This document shows, piece after piece, positions 8,157 to 16,593 of a stretch of DNA of 64,000 bases (position 1 is its first letter; every line of letters begins with the position of its first letter). Origin of the DNA: Prevotellaceae bacterium MN60 (GTDB lineage: Bacteria; Bacteroidota; Bacteroidia; Bacteroidales; Bacteroidaceae). The notes under the pieces are model-generated. The model was not told the origin of the DNA. It searched no databases and saw nothing but the letters and a program-made list of their open reading frames with translations. The stretch lies in NCBI GenBank assembly GCA_900199555.1, contig FZQZ01000003.1:62001-126000 (forward strand), read 5' to 3'. The translations under genes and the position numbers were made by a program.

Positions 8157-9631
8157 GCGCTACGGATAACGGTGTAGCCGTCGGCAGCAAGCTGGCTGGA
8201 AACGTTGAGCATAGTGGTCGTACTGTGGTTGTTGTTCGTAGATGTGTAGTTATTTCCCATGATACCACAGTAGTCGGCATTGTAACTAGTGACGGTGAGC
8301 GTGCCGTTTCCGCTAAGTTTTAGATCGCCAAAGTCTGCACCGATGGCAATGTATCCGTTAGGACAAGTGAGGGTATTCGCACCATCGACCACGATATTTA
8401 GTCCATGGTTATCAGGTGTGCCGATGTAACCTCCGTTGTCGAATTCTGCATTAAGACTGCTAAGAGTAAGGGTGCATGATGAGTAATTACTGATATAGAA
8501 ATTACAACCCTTACTTGTGCCGCTGATGGTATAGGCCAAAGCAGCACCATTACCATCAATACTGTATTGTCCGTCAGTGGTTGGCAAAATGGATGGCGTG
8601 ATAGTGGGCTTGATGTAACGCTGTTCACTCCATGCAAGTGTCATTGAGCCATAATAATACCTACCTGTCGTAAAGCCACTTGTGGGAACAGCCTTAGAAG
8701 CCGTATAGACATTGCCTTCGGTATCGATAGCCTCCATTTGCAATTCGTCGCCCGTAGCTACGTGTCCTTCTCTGTAGTCGAATGCCATAGAAAGATAAAT
8801 GTCGCCGTCGCTAGTGATTTCGGGATCTTCAATTTCTATATAGCCACAATCATATTTCGAGGGATAGTAACCGCCGAGCTGTATAAGTGGGCCAAAAGTT
8901 CTGACAAGTGTTTCATTTTTCGTACTGATGGTCAGCTTCTTGATGGTGGGTGTGGTAGAACCTTCGTTATTAGGACCCTTTGTGAATGACAGATGCTGAC
9001 GGAACATTGATTGTAAAGACTCAAATGTCACAGTGGCAGTAGGTGCCAAAGTGTTGCCTGAGGTAGTCATTGTCACACCAGACTTTACGGCGAAGTCACA
9101 ATCGGAGGCATTTGAAGCCGAACCATCCTGGTCAGAGTAGTCAAAATTACTAGACTCTGGATATTCACATACTACCTCGTTCATTTTATAGAACAGCGAA
9201 TAGGTATCGTTGGCTCCAAGAGTGACTGTTGTAAATTCATTTTCGCTTTCGTCATACTTGTAGAAGGTCAGATTTCCGCTGAGCGTGCAGTTTTTTCCAC
9301 CATTGGTAATATCGCCTGCTGTCAGCGTCAAGGGTATGGGTGTACCATCATCCTCGCAGGCGAATGCCTCCTGCGTTTCATTATACACATACACCTTTTC
9401 TCCAGCTTCAAACTTCGAAGTGATGCTTGTACCGTCGTTACCAAACTCAACTGCGCGTGTCTTGCCAGCTTCGTCCATTGAGGCAGATATGTTTACGGTG
9501 TAGGTTTGTGCCTGAACGGCGGTCTTTCGACCACCCAAGAGGTCTTCATTAGAGCAGGCTGTCAGTCCGCCCATTGCCAAGGCTGCAGTTATGAATGTAG
9601 CAGCCAGACTAAAGATAAAACTTTTTTTCAT
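8096..9631 (-). CDS. Fimbrillin-like lipoprotein (probably disrupted gene)
   Basis: 511 residues. The lipoprotein signal has lipobox LTAC (Cys about 26). A fimbrillin-like N-terminal domain follows (VNISASMDEAGKTRAVE, FEAGEKVYVYNE, FYKYDE); Bacteroidota surface lipoproteins of the FimA/Mfa clan begin this way. The C-terminal third has beta-helix-like repeats (DNHGLNIVVDGANTLTC, GDLKLSGNGTLTVTS, DNGNGTYSWTYSV). The frame stops abruptly after YPTT, while homologous repeat sequence continues in another frame (7788-8156), so the gene appears frameshifted. A 37-residue peptide gene lies 33 bp upstream and is probably cotranscribed. The exported adhesin or fimbrial role is inference from family. 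Confidence 0.7.
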   Translation of the reverse strand: MKKSFIFSLAATFITAALAMGGLTACSNEDLLGGRKTAVQAQTYTVNISASMDEAGKTRAVEFGNDGTSITSKFEAGEKVYVYNETQEAFACEDDGTPIPLTLTAGDITNGGKNCTLSGNLTFYKYDESENEFTTVTLGANDTYSLFYKMNEVVCEYPESSNFDYSDQDGSASNASDCDFAVKSGVTMTTSGNTLAPTATVTFESLQSMFRQHLSFTKGPNNEGSTTPTIKKLTISTKNETLVRTFGPLIQLGGYYPSKYDCGYIEIEDPEITSDGDIYLSMAFDYREGHVATGDELQMEAIDTEGNVYTASKAVPTSGFTTGRYYYGSMTLAWSEQRYIKPTITPSILPTTDGQYSIDGNGAALAYTISGTSKGCNFYISNYSSCTLTLSSLNAEFDNGGYIGTPDNHGLNIVVDGANTLTCPNGYIAIGADFGDLKLSGNGTLTVTSYNADYCGIMGNNYTSTNNNHSTTTMLNVSSQLAADGYTVIRSACTDNGNGTYSWTYSVYPTT

Positions 9632-9664
9632 TGTCTTTCTGTTTTGTTAATTCATAACTTTAGT

Positions 9665-9778
9665 TTACCACTCTTCCGGTATATAGTCCGGTTTCTCGCC
9701 ACTGCCCTGCAGCAACTGTGGCACATGATTCAACTTGACGATTTGTATCGTCGGTTTCTTGTACTCTTTTTGTTTCAT
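9665..9778 (-). CDS. 37-residue peptide upstream of the fimbrillin-like gene
   Basis: ATG at 9778 to TAA at 9665 encodes a basic 37-residue peptide (MKQKEYKKPTIQIVKLNHVP, then QLLQGSGEKPDYIPEEW). Peptides beginning K-x-Y-x-KP-T are commonly seen at the head of fimbrillin-type operons in Prevotella-like genomes (from my own recollection of such loci). It has its own -7 box 50 bp upstream (TACCTTTG) and the large gene follows after 33 bp. There is no signal peptide. Possible roles are a leader or attenuator peptide or a small partner; none is proven. Confidence 0.6.
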   Translation of the reverse strand: MKQKEYKKPTIQIVKLNHVPQLLQGSGEKPDYIPEEW

Positions 9779-9827
9779 TGTTATATTAATGATTAATGTT
9801 ATATCGGTTAAAATCGCTAACGGTGTG

Positions 9828-9835
9828 CAAAGGTA
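9828..9835 (-). promoter_or_regulatory. -7 box of the fimbrillin-like operon
   Basis: TACCTTTG on the minus strand, 50 bp before the 37-residue peptide gene. Confidence 0.65.
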
Positions 9836-9929
9836 CGAATTTTTCCTTAATCTACCAATAATTATTACGGAAAATTTGGGAGGATTTTAGGTTCTAATTC
9901 GAGAAATCAAAACCTATCCCTCTGATTCA

Positions 9930-10040
9930 TCAAAGTCAGATTTTGAAGCAGTAAAAGTCAACAAATATAGGAAATAGTCAACCTTTTCCGGAATAGCGTC
10001 AACAAAGTAGGATACAGAAGTCAACCTTTTCCGTATGAAT
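9930..10040. repeat. 20-22-bp-period degenerate array (GTCA core)
   Basis: The core GTCA recurs at 9935, 9957, 9977, 9998 and 10020, with spacings 22, 20, 21 and 22. Two units share AGTCAACCTTTTCCG exactly. No open frame is supported. This is the first part of a 736-bp gene-free stretch (9836-10571) that consists largely of repeats. Confidence 0.65.
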
Positions 10041-10075
10041 GCACCACACCGCAGCTCCGTATGAATACTTCACGC

Positions 10076-10244
10076 GACTACATGACTACATGACTACATT
10101 TGATGTTTTGCAATATCGCGAATAAAGTGAATATTACTTTTATATTATATATATTATAATATATATAATATAAACATTTATTCTCTATATTTTCGGCTGT
10201 AATTACATGCACATGACTTAATGTAGTCATGTAGTCATGTAGTC
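10076..10244. repeat. Inverted pair of 8-bp-period arrays around an AT-rich core
   Basis: The left arm (10076-10100) is three and a bit copies of GACTACAT. The right arm (10220-10244, extending to about 10255) is its exact 25-bp reverse complement, copies of ATGTAGTC. The 119 bp between them is very AT-rich and includes its own near-palindrome of TATA/ATAT steps at about 10141-10172. No coding frame. Confidence 0.8.
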
Positions 10245-10389
10245 ACGTAGTCACGTTATGCATACCACCCCGCTCCCTCGTATCCGTAATAAATCTGGCT
10301 CGAAAATTACGGGAATCTGCCTCGTTAATTACGTAAGGCCCGAAATCGTGCAAACCGTGCTGAAAATCGGTCCTTATTGATAGCTAAAA

Positions 10390-10421
10390 TTTGGTGGTAT
10401 GCGAGAAAGGCAGTACCTTTG
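10390..10421 (+). promoter_or_regulatory. Orphan promoter with no gene behind it
   Basis: TTTG at 10390-10393 and TACCTTTG at 10414-10421, 20 bp apart, are an ideal Bacteroidota promoter pointing rightward. The next 150 bp have no convincing gene and then meet the 3' end of a leftward gene. Confidence 0.55.
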
Positions 10422-10426
10422 CATTG

Positions 10427-10492
10427 TGTCGTCAAGCCCTTCGAATAATGCCGTCAAACTCCGAGAATAATGTCGTCAAACTATTCAGCACT
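10427..10492. repeat. 22-bp-period array (GTCAAAC core)
   Basis: Three units start TGYCGTCAA at 10427, 10449 and 10471, exactly 22 bp apart, each preceded or followed by GAATAA. The same GCCGTCAAAC block recurs in the arrays near 26470 and 45861. Confidence 0.7.
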
Positions 10493-10531
10493 CACGAAAC
10501 ACGGAAACTGAAGGGAAAACCGTCGAACACA

Positions 10532-10567
10532 CACCTCCCCCAGTGGGGGGAGGATGGGAGGGGGCTT
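10532..10567. repeat. G/C-rich palindromic element, copy 1
   Basis: CTCCCCCAGTGGGGGGAG followed by a purine tract (ATGGGAGGGGGCTT). Related copies are at 21109-21142 and 21741-21781. All three abut the 3' end of a leftward gene. Confidence 0.75.
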
Positions 10568-10571
10568 CCAT

Positions 10572-11813
10572 TCACCCTTTCTTATTCTTCATCAGCTCCA
10601 GGCGCTCGATGGCATGCTGACGAGAGAGGTGGATCTGGTGGCGATAGACGATGCAAGCCATGGTGAAATAGGCAAGGACATGAAGCCACAAGATGCGATA
10701 TTCGGTGAGCACATCGGTGAGGGTGCCACCCATAGAATTCAGACGGATATAGGCACGCACACCAAAGGTGGAGGGGAACAACCACGATACGCCCTGCCAG
10801 AAGCCTGGGATATTGTTCTGAGGCCACGACACACCACTGAGGAACAGCAGGGGCACAGAGACAAACACCATGAGCAGCATAACATTCTCACGATAGCGCA
10901 CAATACACGACACGGTGATACCAAAGAAGATACATGCCAGGGTGTAGGGCGTCATGATGGCCAAGAGGTCTTGCCAGTGGGCCAAGCAGGGGAAGTGGAA
11001 TATGCGGGGCACTACCACAGTAAGCCAAGCACCCATCAAGATATAAATCATGAGGTAGCACATCGACTTGCCCAGCACGATGCGGAAGGTGCCATGATAG
11101 TGGCGCTGCATAGGCACAAGATCTTCAAAGCGGTTGCTCTCGCGGGCTGTACCGGCAGAAAGTCCGATACCGAGCACAAGCGTCTGCTGGAGTATCAGGA
11201 TAAGTACGGCAGGCAGGATAAAGGAGCCATAGCCGCCTCCAGGACTGAAGATAGCCTCACCGTCATAGTCTAGTGGCTTGGCTTGTATCTCTTCCTCGCG
11301 GGCGGTATAGTGGCCAGAGAGCTTGATCTGTATCTCACTGTTCATCTCCTGCGACACGAGGACTGCCGTTTGATAGGAGGCCTTATATGCCAGCATCAGA
11401 CTCATGTCACAATACACGCCGATGACGGATTGCTCCATGCGATTGAGGCGCGTCTGGAAGTCGGAAGGGATATAATAGACGGCATGGGCCACCTGACGGC
11501 CTACCAGCATCTTGGCTTCGTCGAGGTCGGAAGCGTAGCATACCACCTTGACATCGGGCGAGGCATCGCACATACGGATAAACTGGCGACTCAGCTTAGA
11601 ATGCGAGTCATCGACCACCACAACGGGCATATCGCGAACGACCTCGTTATTATATATCCACGAATAGAGCAATGGATAGACCAGGGGCACAATAAAGAAG
11701 AAGATGATGACACCTTCGTCTTTGAATACCTGACGCATCTCATCGCGCCAGATAACAGCAGCATCGCTGATGCCGTCAAGTATTGTGCGTAAAAGTCTGT
11801 TTTGTATCTTCAT
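10572..11813 (-). CDS. ABC-2 type transporter permease (second of two)
   Basis: 413 residues. One membrane segment (about 32-54: VIIFFFIVPLVYPLLYSWIY) is followed by a large periplasmic loop of about 150 residues, then five membrane segments, ending with the basic tail RLELMKNKKG. This is the ABC-2/YhhJ-YbhS permease layout (integral membrane half of drug or polymer exporters). It is the last gene of a five-gene leftward operon, 15 bp after its paralogous partner. No ATP-binding subunit is encoded nearby. Its stop is just 5 bp from a G/C-rich palindromic repeat. Substrate unknown. Confidence 0.85.
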   Translation of the reverse strand: MKIQNRLLRTILDGISDAAVIWRDEMRQVFKDEGVIIFFFIVPLVYPLLYSWIYNNEVVRDMPVVVVDDSHSKLSRQFIRMCDASPDVKVVCYASDLDEAKMLVGRQVAHAVYYIPSDFQTRLNRMEQSVIGVYCDMSLMLAYKASYQTAVLVSQEMNSEIQIKLSGHYTAREEEIQAKPLDYDGEAIFSPGGGYGSFILPAVLILILQQTLVLGIGLSAGTARESNRFEDLVPMQRHYHGTFRIVLGKSMCYLMIYILMGAWLTVVVPRIFHFPCLAHWQDLLAIMTPYTLACIFFGITVSCIVRYRENVMLLMVFVSVPLLFLSGVSWPQNNIPGFWQGVSWLFPSTFGVRAYIRLNSMGGTLTDVLTEYRILWLHVLAYFTMACIVYRHQIHLSRQHAIERLELMKNKKG

Positions 11814-11828
11814 CGTTCTATTTTCTTC

Positions 11829-12998
11829 TTATGGAATATATACATAAGTGAGCAGGGCATTCTTCATCTTCGGAGCTACAATGATGGGCATGAGCATAAA
11901 GGCCAGCAGGGCTGCAACGTTCCACCATGCATCGAGAATAGAGAAGTCGTTGAGTATGCAGGTTTGATAAACCATATAATAGTGGCGCAGTGGGAAGAGC
12001 CATGCCAACGACTGTAGGGGTCCGTCCATACCCATCACAGGGAAGGCGGCACCAGCCATGGAGAAGCTAAGCACAGCCCACAGCGAGCAGACACTCATCG
12101 ACATGCGCAGCGAGGGCATCAGTCCAAAGGCGAAGATGCCAAAGCCCATAGACGAGAACACCATCAGCAGGTTGAGCAGGACAATCATGCCCAGTCCACC
12201 GGGGTGTGGGAATCCCATCACGATAAATACATAGAAGCTATAGCCAAAGGTGAGCGCCAGCCATAGCAGCATGTGGGGCAGGAACTTGCCTATAAGGGCT
12301 ATCCAGATATTGTTACCGCCGAGGCGTACCAGCTCGTGGGAGTCTCTGAACTTCAACTCGGTACCGATGGCGTAAGCCGTGATGAGGAAGATAAACAGCA
12401 TCATCACACCGGGCACCAACACGGTAGAGAGGTAGTCGTTATAGTCGGTGGTAGCATTACTAATCTGGTGCAGGTCAATTCGGATGGGTTGCAAGAAGGT
12501 CTGTATCTGACCGTCAGTATAACCCTTTGCTCGCATGGTAGCTTGTCCTACAGCAGCAGAGCCCAATACGGAGATGGTCTTCAGATCGCGATACAGCAAA
12601 GAGCCGGAGAGCAGTGTCGTCATCGAATAGTAGAACGATATCTTGGGCTGACGACTGCTCAGCAGGCACTCGGTAGTGCCCTTGGGGATATACATAAAGG
12701 CATAGATCTCATTGTTCTGCATGGCTGCACGCGCCTCAGCAACAGAGGGATAGTGGGCCACCACATGACTCGTCTGGAAAGCATCCAAACGACGCACCAG
12801 GCTGCGCGTAGTAGAAGAGTTGTCAAGGTCAACAACACCCACGGGCATCTCTGTAGGCTGTCCTTCCTCCATGAGCGACGTAAAGAAGAACATCACCAAG
12901 AGGGGGAACACCACCATGCAGGAGATATAGATGGGGTTGCGAAGGAACATCTTGCACTCCCTCACAGCCAATAGATAGATCTGCCTGAACCTTTTCAA
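11829..12998 (-). CDS. ABC-2 type transporter permease (first of two)
   Basis: 389 residues with the same topology as the downstream permease: TM1 (about 22-42: PIYISCMVVFPLLVMFFFTSL), a long extracytoplasmic domain with VGVVDLDNSSTTRSLVRRLDAF, then a C-terminal bundle of five TMs including LVRLGGNNIWIALIGKFLPH. The pair probably forms the heterodimeric membrane channel. It is 8 bp downstream of the HlyD-like adaptor and 15 bp upstream of the second permease. Function as an exporter is from family and operon; the cargo is unknown. Confidence 0.85.
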   Translation of the reverse strand: MKRFRQIYLLAVRECKMFLRNPIYISCMVVFPLLVMFFFTSLMEEGQPTEMPVGVVDLDNSSTTRSLVRRLDAFQTSHVVAHYPSVAEARAAMQNNEIYAFMYIPKGTTECLLSSRQPKISFYYSMTTLLSGSLLYRDLKTISVLGSAAVGQATMRAKGYTDGQIQTFLQPIRIDLHQISNATTDYNDYLSTVLVPGVMMLFIFLITAYAIGTELKFRDSHELVRLGGNNIWIALIGKFLPHMLLWLALTFGYSFYVFIVMGFPHPGGLGMIVLLNLLMVFSSMGFGIFAFGLMPSLRMSMSVCSLWAVLSFSMAGAAFPVMGMDGPLQSLAWLFPLRHYYMVYQTCILNDFSILDAWWNVAALLAFMLMPIIVAPKMKNALLTYVYIP

Positions 12999-13006
12999 GA
13001 TAACTA

Positions 13007-13993
13007 TTAGTCTTTAATTATCAACGACATGCCAGGACGCAAGCCTTCGAACTTATCCACCGGACGAGCCTTTACCTCGAAGGTCTTCAAGTCGTACTGA
13101 CCATTAGATTTGGTTGCCTTCCATACAGCATACGAGCCCTGGTCTTTCATATAATAGACCTTCATCTTAATGTCCTTGTTGAAAGCAGGAACAAAGGCGG
13201 TAAACGTAGTGCCCACCTTCATATCGTTAAGCTGGTCTTCGCGTACATTGAAGGTACCCCAGAGGTCTTTCATCACGGCAATGGTCATGATGGGAGAACC
13301 GGTACCTACCAGCTCGCCCTGCTTGGGATAGATATCCATTACCTCACCCTCCATCTGGGCTATCTGTACTGTCTCGTTGACATAAGAGCTTACCTCCTGA
13401 ACGGCACCCTTGGCACGGCCTACCTGAGCAGCAGCAGCGAGCTTGTCCTCGCGGCGTGCACCATTGACTGCCATATCATACTGGCTCTGGGCAGCCTTCA
13501 TCTGGGCTTCCATAGCCTTGTACTGGGCATACACCTCGTCGCGCTTCTGGGCACTCAGCACACCCTCGTCGAAGAGGCGTTGAACACGACCATACGACTT
13601 CTCGGCAATCTCCAAACCAGCCTTAGCCTGCTGCAGCACATTGTATGCACCACGAATCTGCTCTTCGCGAGCACCATTCTGAGCCTTCAGCTCAAGGGCA
13701 GAAGCTGCATCCTGAGCACTCTGTGCCTGCTCCATCTTGGCACGTACCTCTGGAGCATCGAGAATAGCCAGTGTATCACCTACCTTAACAAAGTCGCCTT
13801 CCTTGACACGAATCTCCAAGATACGGCCAGGAACCTTACTTGATACACGATACTCACCAACCTCTACTTGTCCCTGAATGACTTCGGCCTCACGTGTAAA
13901 GGCAAAGAAGCCGATGACGCCTACGATGACTACCACCGTTACAAAACCGATGATGGCTAGCAGAATGTTGTTGTGTTGTGATTTTGCACTCAT
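13007..13993 (-). CDS. HlyD/EmrA-like membrane fusion protein
   Basis: 328 residues: an N-terminal membrane anchor (about 12-31: LAIIGFVTVVVIVGVIGFFAF), a split lipoyl domain (VEVGEYRVSSKVPGRILEIR with KEGDFVKVGDTLAIL), an Ala/Gln-rich coiled-coil hairpin (about 80-195), the second lipoyl half and a beta-barrel (GTFNVREDQLNDMKVG). This is the periplasmic adaptor that bridges the inner-membrane permeases to TolC. Neighbours on both sides, TolC and the ABC-2 permeases, complete a tripartite exporter. Length and domain order are typical of the YbhG/YhiI subgroup. Confidence 0.9.
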   Translation of the reverse strand: MSAKSQHNNILLAIIGFVTVVVIVGVIGFFAFTREAEVIQGQVEVGEYRVSSKVPGRILEIRVKEGDFVKVGDTLAILDAPEVRAKMEQAQSAQDAASALELKAQNGAREEQIRGAYNVLQQAKAGLEIAEKSYGRVQRLFDEGVLSAQKRDEVYAQYKAMEAQMKAAQSQYDMAVNGARREDKLAAAAQVGRAKGAVQEVSSYVNETVQIAQMEGEVMDIYPKQGELVGTGSPIMTIAVMKDLWGTFNVREDQLNDMKVGTTFTAFVPAFNKDIKMKVYYMKDQGSYAVWKATKSNGQYDLKTFEVKARPVDKFEGLRPGMSLIIKD

Positions 13994-14044
13994 ATTCTTA
14001 TTTCTATGCGATATTACGTTATATAGTTTTGACGATATTACTAC

Positions 14045-15517
14045 TTAATATAGGGTACCCAATGCCTTCTGCAAGTTGACCTCACTCAGCTTGACATTGA
14101 TTTCGGCATCAATCTTCTGAGAGGCAGCCTGCAGCCAAGCGGTCTGCGCCTCCATCACTGTGGTAGAGGAGATAACGCCCTCTTGGAAACCAAGGTTGGC
14201 TGTGCGCAGGTTCTCATTGGCACGCTCTACACTGGCCTTAGCCAGTTGCAGCGTCTTGTTGGCCTCGTTCACTTGGAAGGTGCTCTGGTTTACCTGAAGT
14301 TGTATCTTCTCGCGAGCCTCATCCAGTTCGAGTCTGGCAATGGCGCCAGCACCCTTAGAGGCACGAACCTTATAAGCTACATCACCCCAGTTCCATACGG
14401 GCACACGTACCAGAATCCCGATATTCCATACGCCTCCAAACTTACGCTGGAAACCATTATAGAGGTTGGGATTGCTAAAGGCATAACCACCCATCAGCGC
14501 TACCTGTGGCAGATTGCCAGCCTTGAGCATATTGGTGGTCTGCTTGTTCAAATCAACCATATTCTGCAGGATGCGCAGCTCTGGGCGCGACTCCATAGCC
14601 TGCTCTACATTGGCTTGTGGAGCAGCGGGAACGGTCTCCAGCTCTTCTTTCTCTTCGTCAATCAGCACCACTTGCTCATTAACGGGCAGTCCGCAGAGCT
14701 GGCAGAGCAGCATGCGAGAGAGTGTCAGTCCGTCGTTGACCTTCATCAGCGTCATCTCAGCCTCGTTGACCTTGACGCTAACGCTCAGTCCTTCCGAACG
14801 GGTAGCAACACCCTCGCGAATCATCTTCTGCACATCGCTATCCAACTTCTTAATCAGGTCGAGATAGCCCTGAGCGAGCTTCTGCTTATGGCGCAATGAT
14901 ACCACCTGCCAATAAGCCTGGTCTATCTGATAGAGTGTCTGTTGGTGCTTAGAGTCAGCAGAGTTGGCAGCCATCTCTTCGCCGATATCAGCCATCTTGT
15001 TGAGCGCTACAATAGCACCACCCATAAAGATAGGTTGTGTAACGACGACAGCACCGGCAAACAGGTTACGCGTATCAGAGCGGAACTCATCAACAACATG
15101 CTGGCCGATACCATTGCCGGCTCCCTCGATACCGCCCATAATACCCTGCAAGGTGGGCGACTGTCCCAACAAGGCAGCCAGCGTGGGGAACTCCTTCAGC
15201 AGACTACCGGTAGCTGCCTGCACATCGCCAACAGCCTTTGAGCCCAGCGTGCTCAGCTCTGACTTAACATCGTCGCTAAGCAGCGAAATCTCTCTGCTGG
15301 TATATTCATAGCCACCCAAAGCAGTGACATGGGGCAGATACTTGGTACGTGCCGACTTGCGGATATTCTTGGCTACGTCTTGCTTGACACGCGACACGCT
15401 AAGTTGCTTGTTGTTGCGGAGTGCTAACGCTCTGCAACTGTCAAGGCTGAGCAACTGCTGTGCTCCAGCAACCTGAGTGGCGCAAGTCAAGAGAAAGATT
15501 CCTAAAAATCTTTTCAT
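14045..15517 (-). CDS. TolC family outer-membrane efflux protein
   Basis: 490 residues from MKRFLGIFLLTCATQVAGAQ; I chose this start because it begins a good signal peptide, while the longer frame to 15556 overlaps the upstream gene. Two OEP repeats of long amphipathic helices are visible: LDSCRALALRNNKQLSVSR and RSDTRNLFAGAVVVTQPIF in the first half, ESRPELRILQNMVDLNKQ and LGFQEGVISSTTVMEAQTAW in the second. An unusual insertion (about 85-150, LSTLGSKAVGDVQAATGSLL and a Gly-rich segment) precedes the first barrel strands. It forms the outer-membrane duct of the export system. It is 7 bp after the upstream coiled-coil gene. Confidence 0.9.
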   Translation of the reverse strand: MKRFLGIFLLTCATQVAGAQQLLSLDSCRALALRNNKQLSVSRVKQDVAKNIRKSARTKYLPHVTALGGYEYTSREISLLSDDVKSELSTLGSKAVGDVQAATGSLLKEFPTLAALLGQSPTLQGIMGGIEGAGNGIGQHVVDEFRSDTRNLFAGAVVVTQPIFMGGAIVALNKMADIGEEMAANSADSKHQQTLYQIDQAYWQVVSLRHKQKLAQGYLDLIKKLDSDVQKMIREGVATRSEGLSVSVKVNEAEMTLMKVNDGLTLSRMLLCQLCGLPVNEQVVLIDEEKEELETVPAAPQANVEQAMESRPELRILQNMVDLNKQTTNMLKAGNLPQVALMGGYAFSNPNLYNGFQRKFGGVWNIGILVRVPVWNWGDVAYKVRASKGAGAIARLELDEAREKIQLQVNQSTFQVNEANKTLQLAKASVERANENLRTANLGFQEGVISSTTVMEAQTAWLQAASQKIDAEINVKLSEVNLQKALGTLY

Positions 15518-15524
15518 ACGCAAA

Positions 15525-16403
15525 TTATTTCTCAAACGCAACGTTTCTAGAGCCAATCATATTACCATCAGCAAAGATGCTGACGTTGTAAGTACCACCA
15601 GGCAGTGTTTCATTGATTACCCATGAAGCAGAAACAGAAGTCTCTTCACCAGAGTAGTCAATAGCACGCTTCATCGTATATACCAACTGGCGATCCTCAT
15701 AAGAGAAAGAGCCACCACCATTGAGTACCTCACCCATAGGAGTAGTAACGCGAACATAAATCTCGCGAGTACCATTCTCGGCAGTTACATTGCGAGCGAT
15801 ATTGAAAGACACGAGCAATGCGCGAGCCTTCTTAATAGTCTTGTTATTCTTATTCTTCTTATTCAGCGGAGTAAGAGAAATATTCGTGGCATTCAGCTGA
15901 GCAGCAATAGCTACCTTCTCAGAAAGTGACATATTGCTAGATGCCAAAGCCTGGTTCTGCTGACTGGCGATATCCAGCTCTGAGCGCACACGATTGTTCT
16001 CGTTCATCAGCTCAGCATTCAACTGGTTGAGCGAGTCAATCTGCAGTACATAGCTGCGCAGTACGGCACGCACAGTAGCCAACTCCTTCTTCAGACGAGT
16101 AATCTCCGCAGCATCCTCAGCCTTGGTGTGGCGCAACTCTTCCAACAACTGCTGGGTACGCTCCTGCTCGCGAGTGAGCTGGGCAACGATAGAGTCGTTG
16201 TTGATGCGCGTCTTCATCTCGCTGTACTGGTCAGCAAACTGCTGGTACTCATTTTCCATCTCTTGTTTTTCCAAGACAGCCAGCTCCTGCATGTCCTTGT
16301 TCACCTGTTTCTCATGACTAAGACTGTATCCGAGATAGGCGACACCTGCTACAAGCAGTGCAATAACAGCCACCAATGGGGCCACAATTTTCTTATTATT
16401 CAT
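15525..16403 (-). CDS. Membrane-anchored coiled-coil protein of the export operon
   Basis: 292 residues from MNNKKIVAPLV; the longer frame starting at 16505 is rejected because the -7 box at 16442-16449 would be inside it. One membrane segment (about 6-27) is followed by a long coiled coil (about 35-170, heptads rich in E, Q, L, R) and a C-terminal beta domain (ALLVSFNIARNVTAENGTREIYVRV, LPGGTYNVSIFADGNMIGS). I do not recognise a characterised family, though similar proteins occur in Bacteroidota. As the first gene of the TolC-HlyD-ABC operon it may be a periplasmic scaffold or regulator of the exporter (inference). Confidence 0.65.
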   Translation of the reverse strand: MNNKKIVAPLVAVIALLVAGVAYLGYSLSHEKQVNKDMQELAVLEKQEMENEYQQFADQYSEMKTRINNDSIVAQLTREQERTQQLLEELRHTKAEDAAEITRLKKELATVRAVLRSYVLQIDSLNQLNAELMNENNRVRSELDIASQQNQALASSNMSLSEKVAIAAQLNATNISLTPLNKKNKNNKTIKKARALLVSFNIARNVTAENGTREIYVRVTTPMGEVLNGGGSFSYEDRQLVYTMKRAIDYSGEETSVSASWVINETLPGGTYNVSIFADGNMIGSRNVAFEK

Positions 16404-16441
16404 ATACGTAAACCTAATAATTTGTTTGCAAAATATGGCTG

Positions 16442-16449
16442 CAAAGTTA
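16442..16449 (-). promoter_or_regulatory. -7 box of the exporter operon
   Basis: TAACTTTG on the minus strand, 38 bp before the ATG at 16403. Confidence 0.65.
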
Positions 16450-16593
16450 AACTTTTTCGATGAATTACCAAAAAAACACCTGTTTGTTTTGCTTTTATTT
16501 ACCATATTTGCAATATTATTAACGCTATTATCTAACTCTACAATTTATACTTATTCAGAAAAACTAGAAGAAAAGTGATAATTTATTCAGATT

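Noticed and set aside
10076..10255. Insertion sequence ends
   Set aside because: There are inverted repeats but no transposase, no target-site duplication seen, and the arms are tandem octamers.
10391..11273. Rightward genes overlapping the ABC-2 permease
   Set aside because: Composition is that of an antisense shadow; the first part is only repeat translation.
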